52,746 nt of DNA from CAZNLH01 sp964573995 (lineage in GTDB: Bacteria; Gemmatimonadota; CAZMKB01; CAZNLH01): contig CAZNLH010000017.1 of assembly GCA_964573995.1 (NCBI GenBank), positions 1-52,746 of the forward strand, written 5' to 3'. Numbering within the stretch: the stretch's first letter is position 1; each line of letters starts with the position of its first letter. Under the pieces are notes generated by a model. The model worked only from the letters and a program-made list of their open reading frames with translations. It did not search any database and had not been told where the DNA came from. A program made the translations under genes and the position numbers. Shown piece by piece: positions 34,230 through 41,569 of the stretch.

Positions 34230-35978
34230 CTATTTCAGCAGCAGCATCTTTCTGACCTTCACGTAGTCGCCCGCCTGAATCTTGTACAAATAAACCCCTG
34301 AGCCTACACTCCTACCGAATTGATCCCGCCCGTTCCACTCCACCGATTTGTGGCCGGCAGATTGTCTTTCGCTGACCAGCGATCGCACTTCTTGGCCAAG
34401 GATATTGTATATCTTCAACTCAACCTTGGAAAGTTTCGGCAGGTCATAGTGTATCACGGTCACGGGATTGAACGGGTTTGGATAATTCTGATAAAGCATG
34501 TATGCCTTGACGATGGGGACTGAATTGCCGGAAAAGTCATCACCAATTCCATTTGCCCAATTGATAATGACCTCTGCATTGCTGATTGCATTATTCAATA
34601 ATGATGTTGTATAGATATGGTTATGCGCACCACGGCTTTCATCCCCCTCTGCATAAGCCAGGTTAAATTGCGCTTCTTGTAGGAGATGAATTTGCGTGGA
34701 ATCCGTACTCCCGCTCAGGATGCTATCGGCCATGTTTACTTCAAGGGTTGCGATTGAATCCAGTTCCGCAAATTCATCCTGCCATCCTTCAACAACCAGT
34801 GATGCCGTGTTGGCATTCAGGGAACCATGGCAGACCGTACACGAGGCCGTCTCACTGCCATCCTCTTCCTGGATAAAGACAGACCATGAGTGGCCGCCAT
34901 ACATCAAAGCGTTTGTATCATCGGTCTCCCCCACATGCATGTGACAATCCACACATTGAACACCCGGCATGGTTACCTGGTCCGGTACCCCTTGTCCTCC
35001 CGTGCCCTGTTCGATATTGTAACTAAGGTGATCGGTATCGGGAAAGCGCAGGTTCCCATGGCACTGCCCGCATAATTCCTGGGCGGAAGACATTACCTCG
35101 TATTCCTTGGTCTCGGAATTGAAGTAAGATATTTCATCAGGATTGTGCTGGTTGTGACAGGATGTACATGAAACTTCGGGCCACGATTCCCTGTTTTGCG
35201 GGGCGGTGGAATCGGTAAACGCCCCCCCCGTCGTCGTAAAGAACATGTCCAATGCATCCACTTCAGATATGCCGCCGTTGAGCAACACTGAAGTAGAGGC
35301 ATGACACGCGATACAATCTTCTTCATTTATTACTTCCTGGGGCGTACTGCCCACCCACTCCGCGGCCAATTCGGACCCCACGTCGTCCTGCCCGCCGTGC
35401 CCGTGTCTGCTCATCAGCCAGGCATCCATTCTCCGGTGATCCGTATCCGGGAATCTCAATGTTCCATGACACTGACCGCACAACTCGGTGGCGTTGGAAA
35501 CCGAGTCATATTCTGCGGTGGGCGAATTGAAAATCGCCAACCGGGGCATCGATACCGGGTGATCGTCCGGGACGTCATGACAAGCAACACAGGCATTGTG
35601 AGGCCATTCATCGGTATGAAGGGTATGCGTCGAATCTGTATAGAGTCCACCAGTCGTCGAGAAGAAGTAGCCCATCGTCTCAACTTCAGTCATGCCCCCG
35701 TTGGCATTTATTGAAGTCGGGCCGTGGCAAGCGACGCAATCTTCTGCGTTCTGACCGAGAATTACAGAGTCGGGCGGCAATCCCACCCATTCCACGGACA
35801 ACTCGTCCGCCACATCGTTCTGGGTGTTTGCATGATGACTCAGTAGCCACTGGCTGTTCTCCGTTGAGTGGCACAGGCTGCAATCCAGAGGCGATCGAGC
35901 AATGGACTGTGAATAAAAGAGCAGAAGAAGAGGAAGAACGAAGAGCAGTTGCATAGAAAATCCGTAACGTTTACACAT
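34230..35978 (-). CDS. exported nonahaem cytochrome c with C-terminal sorting domain
   Basis: 582 residues, GGAGGAGG 6 bases before ATG 35978. A signal peptide (about 1-28) is followed by nine CxxCH c-haem sites with Cys at 33, 81, 130, 167, 222, 271, 303, 342 and 380. Residues about 49-180 and 190-315 are an internal duplication, each with three sites in the order ExCxACH, xxCxxCH, ELCGQCHGxLRFPDTDH, and a shared EWVG and F(F/T)TTGG pattern. Residues 495-582 are a type-IX/FlgD-like sorting domain (QNYPNPFNP, YNILGQEVRSL, GVYLYKI, KMLLLK). The likely role is extracellular or surface electron transfer. No biogenesis genes are nearby. A 420-base leader precedes it. Confidence 0.93.
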   Translation of the reverse strand: MCKRYGFSMQLLFVLPLLLLFYSQSIARSPLDCSLCHSTENSQWLLSHHANTQNDVADELSVEWVGLPPDSVILGQNAEDCVACHGPTSINANGGMTEVETMGYFFSTTGGLYTDSTHTLHTDEWPHNACVACHDVPDDHPVSMPRLAIFNSPTAEYDSVSNATELCGQCHGTLRFPDTDHRRMDAWLMSRHGHGGQDDVGSELAAEWVGSTPQEVINEEDCIACHASTSVLLNGGISEVDALDMFFTTTGGAFTDSTAPQNRESWPEVSCTSCHNQHNPDEISYFNSETKEYEVMSSAQELCGQCHGNLRFPDTDHLSYNIEQGTGGQGVPDQVTMPGVQCVDCHMHVGETDDTNALMYGGHSWSVFIQEEDGSETASCTVCHGSLNANTASLVVEGWQDEFAELDSIATLEVNMADSILSGSTDSTQIHLLQEAQFNLAYAEGDESRGAHNHIYTTSLLNNAISNAEVIINWANGIGDDFSGNSVPIVKAYMLYQNYPNPFNPVTVIHYDLPKLSKVELKIYNILGQEVRSLVSERQSAGHKSVEWNGRDQFGRSVGSGVYLYKIQAGDYVKVRKMLLLK

Positions 35979-36078
35979 GTTGCACCTCCTCCAAGTTACA
36001 AGGGGATATCACAATAGTTATCAAGTGGCATGGTGTCTTATAAACAGACGCCTCTCCCGGGGTTAATGGGGAATTGTA

Positions 36079-36121
36079 CCCACCTCACCCCCTTTTCCTC
36101 CGAGTTCGGCTCGTAGGTGGG
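36079..36121 (-). other. nested hairpin in cytochrome leader RNA
   Basis: CCCACCT (36079-36085) pairs with AGGTGGG (36115-36121) and encloses a small CCGA/TCGG hairpin (36100-36109). A separate hairpin (GGCGTCT / AGACACC, about 36032-36052) follows in the leader. It may be a regulatory RNA domain; no known riboswitch class is recognised. Confidence 0.45.
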
Positions 36122-36407
36122 TCTGCCGGTCCTCTCCGTATCGGGGGAACGATGTATTTCAGCCACCTTTACAATCATGGGCCAAATAGGGGCTAATGGG
36201 ATACCTGGAGCAATGCTTATTCCTGCAATCACCAGGCTTACCGGGGGTCTTGAGTTGAGCCGCCCTGATATTCTACCTGCAAGAGGGGAGACACTCAATA
36301 ATTTTCAACGGAGATAATCAAGCCGTTCGACGAGAGGATGGATAGAAAGGGTGATGTAATCAGCCCGAGATCTTTAGGGTCAAGAGATCTCATCCTCGAT
36401 CAATACT

Positions 36408-36436
36408 ATTATATAATATCAGGGGGGACACGTCAA
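36408..36436 (-). promoter_or_regulatory. promoter of nonahaem cytochrome transcript
   Basis: Minus strand: TTGACG (36431-36436), 17 bases, TATAAT (36408-36413), 11 of 12 consensus bases. The -35 box is flanked by an inverted repeat AGGGGGGA (36421-36428) / TCCCCCCT (36457-36464), which may be an operator or the end of the cysC transcript. Confidence 0.7.
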
Positions 36437-36541
36437 GCGTTATTCCACACCCAAAATCCCCCCTTGTTGTTTTCTACTGGATCATCACTCCATTTATCCA
36501 AAGCCAATAGGCGGGTTAACGACCGTAAACAAGGCCAATGG

Positions 36542-37150
36542 TCATTCCACGTAGCCAAGTCCCTTGAGCCTCTCCATGATCTTCTCTTCGTCTTCTTCGG
36601 AGTAAGCCCCCCCCTGGACCGGAATGTATTTGAGTTCTTCCAGTTTCTCGATCACCTTCCGGGCACACTCCTCCACCGTGAGATCCTTGGTCTCGAGTAT
36701 CAACTCTGGCTTCAGGGGCTCCTCGTAAGGCTGGTGCAGGCCAGCGATATCAGAGACCTCACCACGAGCCGCCCTGGCGTATAAACCCTTTGGATCACGA
36801 ACCTGGCACTCATCAACCGGGCACTTTACCCATACCTCTACAAACTGGTCCACCCAATCCCTGGCGCGATCACGGAACCTCCTCAGGGAGGAGACGGCCG
36901 CCACGATGGTGGAGACGCCGTTCCTCGCCATCATCTTGCCCATGAAGGCCAACCGCTTAGTGTTTATGTCCCTGGCCTCCGCCGTGTAACCGAGGTCGGG
37001 GCTCAGGTTGGCCCTAATCTCGTCGGCATCGAGGTTCTCTACCTTGATCCCCCGGCGCCTCAACTCCTTCTCGACCTCCCCCGCGATGGTCGATTTCCCC
37101 GAGGCGGGTATTCCTGTAAACCAGATCAATGTTCCTTTTTCGACTCCCAT
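36542..37150 (-). CDS. cysC: adenylylsulfate (APS) kinase
   Basis: 202 residues from ATG 37150 (GGAGG 6 bases upstream); the ATG at 37153 is the alternative. It phosphorylates APS to PAPS. Walker A is GIPASGKST (13-21), then VENLDADEIRANLSPDLGY with the APS-binding stretch, FVEVWVKCPVDECQVRDPKGLY, and a C-terminal lid. The last 25 residues (YSEEDEEKIMERLKGLGYVE) extend beyond the usual end. The start codon overlaps the stop of the AP-superfamily gene, so the two are translationally coupled; sat lies upstream in the same operon. PAPS feeds either assimilatory reduction or sulfotransferases, neither of which is present in the window. Confidence 0.93.
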   Translation of the reverse strand: MGVEKGTLIWFTGIPASGKSTIAGEVEKELRRRGIKVENLDADEIRANLSPDLGYTAEARDINTKRLAFMGKMMARNGVSTIVAAVSSLRRFRDRARDWVDQFVEVWVKCPVDECQVRDPKGLYARAARGEVSDIAGLHQPYEEPLKPELILETKDLTVEECARKVIEKLEELKYIPVQGGAYSEEDEEKIMERLKGLGYVE

Positions 37151-38556
37151 CATACGCCTCCTTTGATCTTTTCCACGATTGAACGGCCTTCCATCTCCGC
37201 GGGGACGGGGACCCCGAGCAGGGAGAGGATGGTCGGGGCGCAATCCATTATCTGTAGCCCTTCGAGCCTCTCTCCTCCATCGATACCGGGCGCCTTCATT
37301 ATAAAGATTCCGTACTGTGCATGTACCGCATCGTCGGGCCCGATCTCCGTCTCAAAAGAGTAGAGGGAGTCGTGCCCTATCGATCCCGTCGACCGCCAGA
37401 ACAAGTCACCGAAATAGACAATGAGGTCAGGTGCTTCATCGACATACTTCCCGGTGTATATCTCCTGGGGCTTGAATACGCGAGTCCCTATTTCTTCCCC
37501 GTTCGGCCCCTTGATCGATTCCAACCCCTCCTTGATCTCATCTCTCACCTCCTCGTACTCCGCCGGATCGACCACTCCGCTCCGCTCCCGTCCCTTTACG
37601 TTCATGAACAACCGGCAGTAATACCCCCCGAGTCCCCATGCCGTTGTGCGTTCCCAGTCGATCTTCGCGTCCGCGAAACGGACGACCCCTTCCGGCTCCT
37701 CCCTCAACACGAGATAACCCTTCCGGATCAACCAATCGTTCACGTTGATGGCGCCGTCCATCTTCTTTGCTCCATGGTCCGAGACCACGATCACCGCTGT
37801 CTCATCATCGATAAGGCCGAGGACATCGCCTATCTGGCGATCGAGGTAACGATAGTAATCGACCAGCGCGGTCTTGAACTCGTTGCCCGGCTTATACTTG
37901 AAGTGCTCCTTATCACAGAACTTCCAGAACCCGTGCTGGATCCGATCCGGCCCCATCTCGACCATCATGAAGAAGTCCCACGGCTTTTCCCTGATAAATG
38001 CCTTGACGACCTTGAAGCGCTTCTCCGTCATCTCGTAAATCTCTTCGAGGAGTTCCTTCTTGTTTTCCGTTCGGAAGTTCTCGCAGTCTATGAGATACTT
38101 GCCCACGAGAGACGCTATCTCTCCCTTGAGTTCCTCGGGGTAAGTATACCTGCTCTCGATGCTCGGAGTCAGGAAACTTGTAACCATGAACCCGTTTACC
38201 GGCTTGGGCGGATAGGTCTGGGGCACACCTACAAGGCCTACTTTCTTACCATGACGGGAGAGTATATCCCACACAGTATCCTCCCGAACGGATCTCGCAT
38301 TGGCGATCCAGTAGTCTTCATAGGAGAATCCCTTCCGGTTCCTGAACCCGAAGAAACCGAGTTGTCCAGGGTTTCTGCTCGTCATCATGCTCATCCAAGC
38401 CGGGCAGGTGATGGCCGGAATCGTGCTCTCGAGTTCGCCGTACACTCCTCGATTCATCAGGTTCCTGATGTTCGGCAGATCATCAATCCACTCTTCAAAG
38501 ACCTGCTTCGGCGGTGCGCAGTCAAGACCTATGACAAGTACTCTCTTTGCTTTCAA
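37150..38556 (-). CDS. alkaline-phosphatase-superfamily phosphohydrolase (COG3379-like), copy 2
   Basis: 468 residues from TTG 38556, with AGGAGG 8 bases upstream. Family motifs: VLVIGLDCAPP (metal Asp), STIPAITCPAWMSMMTSRNP with Thr as the likely nucleophile, MMVEMGPDRIQHGFWKFCD, VIVVSDHGAKKMDGAIN, and a late DDAVHAQYGIF His. No signal peptide. It is paralogous to the gene at 31956 but sits inside the sat-cysC operon (46 bases after sat, overlapping cysC). This suggests a substrate linked to sulfate activation, such as PAP, PAPS or a sulfated or phosphorylated product (inference). Copies of this family are poorly characterised. Confidence 0.88.
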   Translation of the reverse strand: MKAKRVLVIGLDCAPPKQVFEEWIDDLPNIRNLMNRGVYGELESTIPAITCPAWMSMMTSRNPGQLGFFGFRNRKGFSYEDYWIANARSVREDTVWDILSRHGKKVGLVGVPQTYPPKPVNGFMVTSFLTPSIESRYTYPEELKGEIASLVGKYLIDCENFRTENKKELLEEIYEMTEKRFKVVKAFIREKPWDFFMMVEMGPDRIQHGFWKFCDKEHFKYKPGNEFKTALVDYYRYLDRQIGDVLGLIDDETAVIVVSDHGAKKMDGAINVNDWLIRKGYLVLREEPEGVVRFADAKIDWERTTAWGLGGYYCRLFMNVKGRERSGVVDPAEYEEVRDEIKEGLESIKGPNGEEIGTRVFKPQEIYTGKYVDEAPDLIVYFGDLFWRSTGSIGHDSLYSFETEIGPDDAVHAQYGIFIMKAPGIDGGERLEGLQIMDCAPTILSLLGVPVPAEMEGRSIVEKIKGGV

Positions 38557-38602
38557 CCTGCATTCCTCCTAAGTGGCTAAACTGCTGATCCGTTACCGGC
38601 CA

Positions 38603-39754
38603 TCAACTCACAAAGGGCTCACTGAATTCCCTTTGTGCCTTGTACACCTCGGGGCGGATCAGTTCGGGCGGTGGGACCACACCATCTACCAGCATCTTGC
38701 GTATTGCCGTACCGTTGAATTTCAAGTGGTAACCCTCATCGTGACAACAGGTCCGGTCGCTTGCCAGTTGACCGCATCGCCTGCAGTAAAAGAAGTCGCC
38801 TCGGATGGTAATCGGCTTTATATCCAGTTCAGGGTAATTGTCGAAGATCTCGATTGCGGCCTCTTCAGGGTAAAACTTGCCCACACCGGCATGATCGCGC
38901 CCCACGATCATGTGGGTGCAACCGTGGTTCTTCCTGATGATCGCGTGGTGAATGGCCTCCTTGGGCCCGGCGTACCTCATTTCCATCGGAAGGATCGACA
39001 GGAGGACCCGTTCCTTGGGAAAGTAGTTGTCGATCAGGACATCGTAGGACTTGAGGATAACCTCGTCCCTGAAATCCCCCTTCTTCTTACGCCCGATGAC
39101 CGGATGGATCAGGAGACCGTCCACCAGTGCAAGGACGGTCTTCTGCATGTTCTCGTGCCCCATGTGCGGAGCGTTACGTGTCTGAAAGCCCGCTACCGTC
39201 TTCCAACCTCTATCCTCGAAGATCTTTCTCGTCTCGGCGGGTGTAAGGTTATATTTCGGAAAGGGTTCCCGGGTATCATCGAGCAGGTCTATCGTCCCTC
39301 CGAGAAGGACGTCATTCATCGAGAAGACGCGGGCAACCCCCGGATGGGTCGTATCGTCCGTCCCGAAGACCGACATGGCGTGGACCCCCTTATCGTAGGT
39401 GTATATGCTCTCGAGGTGCAGGATGGCTGCCGGTGAGCCTCCCTCATCCGACAGCAGGACGTCCTCTCCCTCCTTCATAGAAGAGGCTGTATCGGCATCG
39501 ACATCCAGTACGATCGGTATGGTCCACACGGTGCCGTCCTTCAGCCGATTTTCCGCGATGATCCGGCGGTAATCATCTTCTGTGTTGAATCCCCTCAATG
39601 GACTATATCTCCCATGCCCGATATTCTTGAGATCGACCACGTAATCCCTGGCCAGCCTGAGGGCCTTCAGTTCCCTGGCCTTCTTCAGTGCCTCTTCACG
39701 CTCTTCTCCCCTTATCAAGCGGTCAACAAGCGTCCCACCATGTGGTGCTATCAT
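38603..39754 (-). CDS. sat: sulfate adenylyltransferase (ATP sulfurylase)
   Basis: 383 residues from ATG 39754 (GGGAGGG 8 bases upstream); the frame stays open to 39802. It forms APS and pyrophosphate from ATP and sulfate. Signature motifs: GFQTRNAPHMGHENMQK (the ATP-binding HxGH), MIVGRDHAGVGKFY, and EMRYAGPKEAIHHA. A Cys-rich zinc-type motif CRRCGQLASDRTCCH near the C-terminus is typical of the single-chain prokaryotic Sat rather than CysD/CysN. It is the first gene of the operon sat-AP hydrolase-cysC. No AprAB or DsrAB genes are in the window, so a dissimilatory role is not supported; PAPS synthesis is, given the adjacent cysC. Confidence 0.95.
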   Translation of the reverse strand: MIAPHGGTLVDRLIRGEEREEALKKARELKALRLARDYVVDLKNIGHGRYSPLRGFNTEDDYRRIIAENRLKDGTVWTIPIVLDVDADTASSMKEGEDVLLSDEGGSPAAILHLESIYTYDKGVHAMSVFGTDDTTHPGVARVFSMNDVLLGGTIDLLDDTREPFPKYNLTPAETRKIFEDRGWKTVAGFQTRNAPHMGHENMQKTVLALVDGLLIHPVIGRKKKGDFRDEVILKSYDVLIDNYFPKERVLLSILPMEMRYAGPKEAIHHAIIRKNHGCTHMIVGRDHAGVGKFYPEEAAIEIFDNYPELDIKPITIRGDFFYCRRCGQLASDRTCCHDEGYHLKFNGTAIRKMLVDGVVPPPELIRPEVYKAQREFSEPFVS

Positions 39755-39935
39755 TATGATTCCCTCCCTGTTGTGACGTTGTAAGGAATTCAGAGATTCC
39801 ATCTGGATCAGCCGGCAGTCTACACCGATCCTGAATCAAATGCATGATACTCCTCAAAGGACTCCCGGTCTTGGTGAAAAAATATCCCACATATCCAGCA
39901 ATTCCGGCCGGTTCTGGGGAAATATGAAATCATCT

Positions 39936-39964
39936 AATTTAAATCATCTTGTCTATAAAATCAA
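39936..39964 (-). promoter_or_regulatory. promoter of sat operon
   Basis: Minus strand: TTGATT (39959-39964), 17 bases, TAAATT (39936-39941). This leaves a leader of about 175 bases before the sat start at 39754. A loose hairpin (GGATC...GATCC, about 39805-39835) is the only structure noticed in it. Confidence 0.5.
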
Positions 39965-39997
39965 GGCTCACGGCGAGAATGGGAATATCTCCGCTTT

Positions 39998-41479
39998 TCA
40001 ATCTGCAGTATTGCAAGGTGGTATCTCCTTGCTCCCGATATCACGGGCCACCCTTACGAGCATCTCCGAGAATCGCTTCGCGTAATCGGAATCGGGCATT
40101 ACCGAACAAAGGACTTGCGCGGCAAGTTCGGCGCCATCATCCGGTGGAAGGGTATATCTCATCTCCCGGAATCTCTTTCGATACCCCATCACCTCTTTTT
40201 TCGTGTTCTTCCTTTGCATAATGACATCAGCGATGATCTCCGCCAGACCACCGAAGTCCTCCTCCACCATGCCGAACCGGGTCATCTCTTGAACGCCGAT
40301 CCTGATCCCGCTCGGGGTCAGGAAACTTTCGTCTCCCGGGAGCGCCTGGTAGTTGGTGATGATGTTGTTGTCTTCCAGCCATTGAGCAATCTCTGTACCA
40401 CTACCGAACCTATCCACCCGCAGCAGAACCTGATGTGTCTCGGTGAAGTCCCGGGCCGGGTCCCCCTCCACCTGAAGGCCCGAATCGGAAAGGGCGTGGG
40501 CAAAGGCCCTGGCGTTTCGGATCACTTGTGATTGGTAGGCATCCTTGAAGGTATTCATCTCATAAGCGGCGACAAGAAGCGCCAGCAGCGAGCCGAGGTG
40601 GTGGTTGCTGGTGGAGCCCGGGAATGCCCGGTTGACTATGTTCTTCCAGAGGGATCCTCCCTTGGACTCTTGGCTCGAGGCGCTAACGACCACCCCTCGC
40701 TGAGGGCCGTAGAAGGTCTTGTGCGTGCTGCCCGTTACGACATCGGCCCCCTCGGTGATAGGGGCCTGAAACGCCCCGTAGAGACCGAGGACATGTGCCA
40801 TGTCATACATTATCACCGGCCTCGGTTCAAGGCCCCGGGCGGCTTCCACCGCTTCACGCACGGGCTCGTGGTAGAGAAACATGCTCTTCCCGAAGACAAT
40901 CAGGTCCGGCTCCTCCTGCCGGATCAGTCTGGCCATTTCGTTTGTATCGATTGCATAGGGATCCTCCGGTCGCACCGGGAAATTGATCACCCGTTCCCTT
41001 CCCGTAGAGGAATCGAGATCCACGAAATTGAACAACGACCCCATCGGCTGGGCACTCAGATGGCCCCCAAGGGAGAGATGGTTGTTCATGACGCCGGCCA
41101 TCCGCCGGAACTGCTCATCGCGGCCACGACCCTCGTTCACACACTTCACCATCGCCTTGAATACGACCTCGTTGGCCATCTGCCCACTTATGGGACGAAC
41201 CTCGATGTGCGGCGCCCCGAAGAAGCGTGACAACTCCTCCTTCAACTCGCTCTCCACATCGCGGATAAAACCGGTCCCCTGGTAGAAATAGACCTCCTCT
41301 CCCCTCATGCTCCTGTGCTCGGCGTAACGGCCTGCCGGATCAGAAATCTCGCATACCTTGACCAGAATGCTCGGCGTTGTCTCGGATGGTATCAGGTTGA
41401 AACACTCCCGCTGACGCCAGAGATTGTTCCGGACTACCCGGGAGGCCAGTTCACGGGCCTTCTTCTTTAGATCTTCCAT
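39998..41479 (-). CDS. divergent serine hydroxymethyltransferase-like PLP enzyme
   Basis: 493 residues, some 70 longer than typical GlyA. Fold type I PLP motifs align with SHMT: GRYAEHRSMRGEEVYFYQGTG (Tyr of the substrate loop), PISGQMANEVVF, LSLGGHLSAQPMGSL (GGHL contact to PLP), VIMYDMAHVLGLYG (Asp pairing with the PLP nitrogen) and VTGSTHKTFYGPQRG with the Schiff-base Lys. The TTTTHK signature of true GlyA is changed to TGSTHK and the C-terminus is extended. It may therefore use another amino acid or aldehyde. Shine-Dalgarno GGAGG is 13 bases from ATG 41479. It precedes the sat operon in the same direction (about 240 bases apart), with a promoter between. Confidence 0.85.
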   Translation of the reverse strand: MEDLKKKARELASRVVRNNLWRQRECFNLIPSETTPSILVKVCEISDPAGRYAEHRSMRGEEVYFYQGTGFIRDVESELKEELSRFFGAPHIEVRPISGQMANEVVFKAMVKCVNEGRGRDEQFRRMAGVMNNHLSLGGHLSAQPMGSLFNFVDLDSSTGRERVINFPVRPEDPYAIDTNEMARLIRQEEPDLIVFGKSMFLYHEPVREAVEAARGLEPRPVIMYDMAHVLGLYGAFQAPITEGADVVTGSTHKTFYGPQRGVVVSASSQESKGGSLWKNIVNRAFPGSTSNHHLGSLLALLVAAYEMNTFKDAYQSQVIRNARAFAHALSDSGLQVEGDPARDFTETHQVLLRVDRFGSGTEIAQWLEDNNIITNYQALPGDESFLTPSGIRIGVQEMTRFGMVEEDFGGLAEIIADVIMQRKNTKKEVMGYRKRFREMRYTLPPDDGAELAAQVLCSVMPDSDYAKRFSEMLVRVARDIGSKEIPPCNTAD

Positions 41480-41535
41480 TGTCTGTCAATATCCTCCTTC
41501 TTCAGGCGAACCGGATAATATGCCACACCCCGGCT

Positions 41536-41560
41536 CTCCAAACAAGGCGAAAGTTTGGAG
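41536..41560 (-). terminator. hairpin after ClC gene
   Basis: Perfect 8-bp stem CTCCAAAC / GTTTGGAG with a 9-base loop, immediately downstream of the ClC stop (41570). No U-tract follows, so it may be a weak or Rho-aided terminator or a transcript-end stabiliser before the PLP gene. Confidence 0.45.
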
Positions 41561-41569
41561 GCTTCCCCA

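Larger units (their letters stand above)
35979..36541. other. 563-base region: cytochrome leader and promoter
   Basis: On the minus strand it holds a near-consensus promoter (36408-36436) and then about 420 bases of leader before the nonahaem cytochrome gene. The leader contains hairpins (36032-36052, 36079-36121) and a TTG-started 86-codon frame (36038-36298) with no ribosome site, which I do not regard as a convincing gene. Nothing else is recognised. Confidence 0.6.

Noticed and set aside
36038..36298. 86-codon TTG-started frame in the cytochrome leader
   Set aside because: No Shine-Dalgarno, codon use unlike neighbours, no recognised domain. Kept only as part of the leader finding.
37321..38580. 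419-codon open frame opposite to AP-superfamily copy 2
   Set aside because: Antisense shadow of a conserved gene; no motif, no ribosome site.
38603..39754. Sat as part of dissimilatory sulfate reduction
   Set aside because: No aprAB, dsrAB or qmo genes are present, and cysC in the same operon points to PAPS formation.
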